Shown: positions 59,754 through 64,000 of the stretch, one piece after another
How positions within the stretch are numbered: position 1 is the first letter of the stretch
Layout: the number at the start of each line of letters is the position of its first letter
NCBI GenBank assembly: GCA_013115135.1
Contig: JABANP010000199.1
Location: forward strand, 25,346 to 89,345
Direction of reading: 5' to 3'
Source of the DNA: Perkinsus olseni
Lineage: Eukaryota > Perkinsozoa > Perkinsida > Perkinsidae
Length of the DNA stretch: 64,000 nt
Program-made: the position numbers and the translations under genes
The notes under the pieces: model-generated
Database searches by the model: none
The model's input: only the letters and a program-made list of their open reading frames with translations
What the model was told of the DNA's origin: nothing

Positions 59754-62100
59754 TATCATCGGAATGGGTGCTTTCCTGTCCGCTGCACACTCTGACTTAA
59801 TAAGTATCGGCAACGTACGTAACATAGCGTAACGTGAAAGAGCCTGGAATCTTGGCAATACGCCTGCGATACCAATGACGTCAAGCCTCCCCGCTGCGGC
59901 ACAGTGCCCGTGTGCAGTATAATAACGCGACAATGGATAGGTTAGGGAAAAGTAGACAGGCAGGAATACAACAGCTAGGGAAGACCTCAAGTTGAGAGAC
60001 AAGGGTGTGTCACACACGACTGAATGGGACAGCGCACGTGTCACCAGATCCTTAGTCCCGTTTCGGATTAGGGAAGGCTACGAACAAATGCAATAGAGTT
60101 CTCCGAGGTTCGGCTACATTTCTGAAAGCTATAATAGTGGATCATGGGTGGGTATGCTTGGGCACGGTGAGTATCTCGAACTACGAGCCAACAGAGCGCC
60201 TCGACCGGGCCTGGATCTCCCAGGTCACGTCGGTGCCTGCACGTCCGCCGCTGTCTACAGTGCGGGGTAACTCCTCCCGGAGTGTAAAAGGAAGCCCTGC
60301 CCAGACTACTAGGTGCATGCCTTATCACAATGAAAATTTAGACGGGGTAGAGGATGCGAGGTAGGCCACGGGCTGGCAGGGCCGTCGATGAGGATAACCA
60401 GCAACTCCGTGCTCGGAGCACGGTGCTCACTGTCCCTCCGACAGTGACGTAGCTAGCGACACGTATGTCCTACATTTCCCGCAGTGGCTAAGCAGTCGGC
60501 TATCATCTTTCCCGTCGGACGTCTGATACATTTGAATGGGAGCTTATTGGCAGGCAACTTTTCCCCCCCTCATGCTAGCATCAATGCAGCTGCTATGGGT
60601 CATCTCCTCAACCATTCTACTCTATCCCCGAGCTGTACCCCTAATCAGGCTTCCTATGCGCCGAGAGATTGTCGATCCGGTATACCCGCGTTACGGGTTG
60701 GTCGCCAACCTTTCTGTTGGCAATCAAAGCCTTGGTGCATTGGTAAACACCGAAACGCCTCTCATGTACTTCATCTTGGAGTCCTCCTATACTCCCCATC
60801 TTTGCCGCAAGAGCGTTTTCGGATGCTTATATTGTCACATAGAGGACAACTGTGCATTTTGGGGGTACCGGACCGAGGTTACCTTGAAAGACGGCTCATT
60901 TGTAGTACTAGTGTTAACACAAGCCTCACTTGATATATCCGAGCAGGATCCGCCGTCGGTCTTCTTCGGCTCAGAAGTGCTGTTCACTTATGGGCCTGAT
61001 GTGGCCGCCCCATCCTCCGTTTTGGGGCTCGGCTTCCAGCAAGACGGCCTGCTTTTTCGACTGCCACTGATTGATCAACTGCTGAGGGATCCTCGGGGAT
61101 ACATCAAGAGCCGGAGCTTTTCTATCTATCTCGAGTCTGGGTCCCTTGCTCGCGGAGAGGTGCTTCTGGGAGGAGTGGACCCGGACAAGTTCATTGGGCC
61201 ACTAGCCTCCATGCCTGTGGTCGGTGAAGGTCATTGGATGCTCCACTTGCTCGCTGTTTACGTCGGTGGAGCTTCCAGGAGACAAGCTGGTCTACACGCC
61301 ATTCTGGACACCGGCACCAACGGCATATACATGCCAGCTAAGGCTAGGGAAGATATGATCACTCTTATCAGATTCGGAGCCAAGAAACCCATTGATATTA
61401 GGCTCAACCGGACTGAATATGAGATCGACTGCGCAGACAGGAAATATCTGCCGACAATGGAACTGTCGTTCGAGGGGGTGGGTGGAAAAGTCTCCATGGA
61501 GGTCCCACAAGAGAACTATGTCGAAGAGCTAGGATCGTCAGGTGCATGCACTTTGCTCTTCCTTGAGAACACTGAAGGCTTCTGGAGAATCGGTCAAAAT
61601 GTCGTTCCGGGGCACTACTTTTCGTTCGACTTTGACAAGAAGCAGATTGGTATTGCAAGAATGAAACCATGAGACGAGTCAGGCATGCCATGGTACCGAT
61701 GGTTACAGGTGCCGCACCTGTAATCTGAGGTGCCTGCTGAGTGCCTCCTATCCGGGGCAGTCTATTTCGTCAGCACAAAACATATTTCGATATAAACAAT
61801 TTCACTCATCTTTTACAGTTTTTACAAGAGTTACCATGAGCCTCTTCCGTTGTGTTCAGTCGATAAGCGGGAGCTGGATGATCAAGAGGATCGGACGCTC
61901 CCTGCGGAGGAGTATAGCGCTCCCTTGGGAAATCTTGCCCTTGCAACGCTAAGTCGCTTTGCGACGTTTAGAAATTGGGCGTGCGAGGCGAGAAGTAGCG
62001 GATGTTACTGTACTCGATCAGACAGGTAACCTCAGCTACAAGGGCTACTGCTCAGGGCCGTTAACCACTGCCGATCCTTCCCTAGGAGGAGTCTGGGGCC
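59754..62100. repeat. Segmental duplication Q, copy 2
   Basis: The partner of 55231-57620. Several hundred upstream bases are almost identical (for example 59866-60000 against 55344-55480). Inside the coding region about 85-90% of bases match by eye. This copy keeps the presumed ancestral order at the 3' end. Confidence 0.85.
60572..61672 (+). CDS. Secreted pepsin-like aspartic protease homologue, copy 2, catalytic Asp lost
   Basis: A single-exon protein of 366 residues, the usual mature-pepsin size plus a signal peptide (MQLLWVISSTILLYPRA). ATG 60572 is chosen because it matches the copy-1 start; an in-frame ATG at 60536 would add 12 residues. The first catalytic loop is VNTETPLMYF: Asp is replaced by Asn and Gly by Glu, which should abolish catalysis. 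The second site, AILDTGTNGIYMPA, is intact. The C-terminus is complete (GHYFSFDFDKKQIGIARMKP). With an intact frame but a mutated active site, it may act as a binding protein or pseudoenzyme rather than a protease. Cysteine pairs (CRKSVFGCLYC, DNC) suggest disulfides. Confidence 0.8.
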   Translation: MLASMQLLWVISSTILLYPRAVPLIRLPMRREIVDPVYPRYGLVANLSVGNQSLGALVNTETPLMYFILESSYTPHLCRKSVFGCLYCHIEDNCAFWGYRTEVTLKDGSFVVLVLTQASLDISEQDPPSVFFGSEVLFTYGPDVAAPSSVLGLGFQQDGLLFRLPLIDQLLRDPRGYIKSRSFSIYLESGSLARGEVLLGGVDPDKFIGPLASMPVVGEGHWMLHLLAVYVGGASRRQAGLHAILDTGTNGIYMPAKAREDMITLIRFGAKKPIDIRLNRTEYEIDCADRKYLPTMELSFEGVGGKVSMEVPQENYVEELGSSGACTLLFLENTEGFWRIGQNVVPGHYFSFDFDKKQIGIARMKP

Positions 62101-62204
62101 TCCCAGGCCAAGTTGGCCTGGTTTGCATCAGAGCCTTTGTTTCGAAGACATCCGTGCCCCCCTCCCGCGCATGAGCCCTGGTAGGCCTTCCCCAACTCCA
62201 GAGG

Positions 62205-62540
62205 TTCGATGCAATGGAGCGGCCGCGATAACTCTCGCAGTGTCGCAGTCCTCAACGCAGATTTCGCGGCAGTCTGATGCAACACGGTCCTTGAAGGACC
62301 TAGAAGTTCTAGGGGGCAAGCTAAGCATCGCTGCCCCCGCAAAGAGCGGCAGAGAGCACCCGTAGATACACGCAGCATCTCACCGCGACAACCATCAAAT
62401 CCAACGAGGGCGCAGAGCGATCCGTTTACGGCCCGTAAATTACGGGACATTTGACGGATATGATGTGATACTACCATCGGGGTAAGACTTACTCAGTAAG
62501 TGCTTTCCTGTCGTTTGCGCACTCTGGTCCAATAAGTATC
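62205..62540. repeat. Repeat block P, copy 2, followed by the start of a third Q copy
   Basis: 62205-62465 matches 54975-55213. From about 62467 the sequence matches the first ~60 bp of segment Q (CCATCGG, GTGCTTTCCTGTCG, GCGCACTCTG) and then diverges. The P-Q order seen at 54960 is therefore repeated here, with Q truncated. Confidence 0.7.
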
Positions 62541-63902
62541 GCTCGCCGTACTCTACGAGCTCTTCTAAAGTGGGGGAGCTACCGTTGTGTAGGATGTCTT
62601 CACAGATATCTTGAGCGAAAGAGGCGATTATTCGCCATTCGATACCTCAGACCGCCTATTGTACATGGTCCACACTGGTGAGAGGAAAACGGTTTTCCTG
62701 CGTGGTTACCACGTTGCGCGTCGGTAGCCATTCGAGCATGGTCGAACCACGTCGACGCTTTCGCCCGTTTCGGAAATTCTGCTTCTTTGTTGATATCACA
62801 CATGATGCGTTCCCTCCCGGCGGGACCCTCCGGTCAACAGGCAACCTTCTCGAGTCGACCTAGAGGAACCTGTCAGTCAACCCTTCGCGGACATAGAAAG
62901 CAGTGCTTTCAAAGCACGATGCATAGGCTTCCGATACCCGCGATAGCCTTCATCCTTCGTCCGCTAAGCGGACTCCGCTTGTCCACAGTTTTGACGACGA
63001 TCTCTCTAATATCGTTTCCAAGACGGCCTTCCAGATAACTACCGTGGAAGATTGCTGGACTCAGACCGTAGTATGGGCACTATACATATCCCAGGCCGGC
63101 GTCTCCTCAGATCGTACTATTAGTACGGTACTAAGGACCCCTTGGTAAGGAGGTACGATGGTGGACGGACGTAAGAGACCGTAAGGTGGTAATATAGCGA
63201 TGACTCATGCGTCATGTAACTAGCGCTAGAGAGACAGATTGAAACGTTCCTTAATAACGAGCAATACATGAATAAGTCATCACGTCTTCCTGCTCTAAGG
63301 CTTCGACCGACTTCTTCTGCATCTTCCTCCATCCACGCGGTCACCGTCCCAGTCGCCAGTCCTTCGACGCTTGCTCCAGCTGCTGTCATATATTATTTCA
63401 ATTTTTTCAGCAGCAAATATTTAATGGTGGGCCTCGTACAAAACAGAGGCGGAAAACCAAAAGTTGTGCCTGCCCGGCACTACAATAAGCCCCTGCGAGC
63501 ATCAAGAGGGCCGAACTTAATTGTTGATTCGACCCTCTTCCTAGCCTGCTCCAGGAGCGGACAGGAGAGGAGGTACTGCCGCGTGTTCTCCATCGGCGGC
63601 GCAGAGTGTGACTGTGGGCCGCTGATTCGGCGCCCCACAGTCACACTCTGGCGAGTTGACCACCCCGCATCTATAGAGATGGGCTGGGGTTGGGGCCCTT
63701 CCAAATACAACCGCTCTGCTAGCTGTAGTGACTTTCCCGTGGATTCACAAACGAGCGTGTGATGCGCAGTAAAAGAAGTCGTTGACAGAAGTGCCCAGGC
63801 TGGCTCTAGAGAGGCAACATAACCTAAAGACGAACAAAAGCACAGTCGAATCTCATCATCTTGCTGCTTTAACGATTCTCTGCTCCATGCCGGTACCGGC
63901 AC
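62541..63902. other. Gene-poor terminal region rich in palindromes
   Basis: No supported gene. The stretch holds several perfect short palindromes with one central base, three of them forming 14-nt-period triplets (62897, 62960, 63114). It also holds a 17-bp perfect stem with a 15-nt loop (63602-63618 with 63634-63650) and a 14-bp even palindrome TGCCGGTACCGGCA at 63888-63901. Confidence 0.6.
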
Positions 63903-64000
63903 GCCTCAAGCTAAGGGACAAGGTTGTGCCACACACGACGGGATGGGACAATGCACGTGTCACCTGATCCTTTGTGTTGCTCCGAAGTACAGTAGGAAAC
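63903..64000. repeat. Fragment of segment Q at the right edge
   Basis: CCTCAAG...GGGACAAGG, GTGCCACACACGAC and GCACGTGTCACCTGATCCTT match 59988-60053 and 55470-55535. The window ends before it can be seen whether another protease copy follows. Confidence 0.7.

Noticed and set aside
62600..62844. Minus-strand open frame with Cys residues suggesting an integrase zinc finger
   Set aside because: Only one loosely spaced Cys pair; no catalytic motif nearby.
63480..63902. LINE reverse-transcriptase C-terminus (ENTRQYLLSCPLLEQAR on the minus strand)
   Set aside because: Resembles the Cys-Pro end of some non-LTR elements, but the preceding zinc-binding residues are missing and nothing upstream supports a reverse transcriptase.

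Overview
The window is nuclear DNA of an intron-rich unicellular eukaryote. Gene content fits an alveolate of the Perkinsus type: a SMG1-type PI3K-related kinase, a sphingomyelin-synthase-like enzyme, NDH2 with an EF-hand, expanded secreted pepsin-like proteases, GT-AG introns often only 43-54 nt long, and very short intergenic distances. The species is inferred from this, not proven.

Layout. 1-28466: a same-strand tandem array of nine complete genes and one partial gene for 12-helix membrane proteins resembling the FUSC/ArAE/ALMT transporter class, in two subfamilies with two conserved phase-0 introns, plus a divergent last member (26203-28466) that has lost intron 2 and its C-terminus. A 27-bp minisatellite lies before this last gene. 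28432-31563: a type II NADH dehydrogenase with EF-hand and a small acylated, VCP-motif (SVIP-like) protein. 32139-34481: ribosomal proteins eS7 and uL18 (RPL5), divergently transcribed from a 156-bp spacer with an 18-bp palindrome centred on CACGTG. 35013-35577: three initiator tRNA-Met genes in a 246-bp tandem repeat with decayed copies between them. 36283-38814: CTP synthase in at least 15 exons. 39364-41031: two unassigned genes. 41361-43165: sphingomyelin-synthase-like (PAP2_C) enzyme. About 44033-52913: SMG1-like kinase with kinase and FATC domains. 53930-54884: coiled-coil gene. 54960-64000: a rearranged, repeat-rich region with two copies of a secreted aspartic protease segment, a retroelement fragment between them, a 386-bp micro-inversion, and many short perfect palindromes.

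The strongest candidate for something new is structural: word-1 nt-reverse complement-1 nt-word triplets with an exact 14-nt period. At four places the related duplicate lacks the structure, in each case by exactly 14 nt. This points to a recurrent insertion or template-switch process.

Caution on bases: many otherwise conserved genes (CTPS, NDH2, SMG1, most transporters) carry isolated one-base frameshifts, mostly +1 and mostly next to an identical base. Uncorrected sequencing insertions are the simplest explanation, so I do not call these genes pseudogenes. Exon ends are deduced from GT-AG sites and paralogue or family alignment done by eye.
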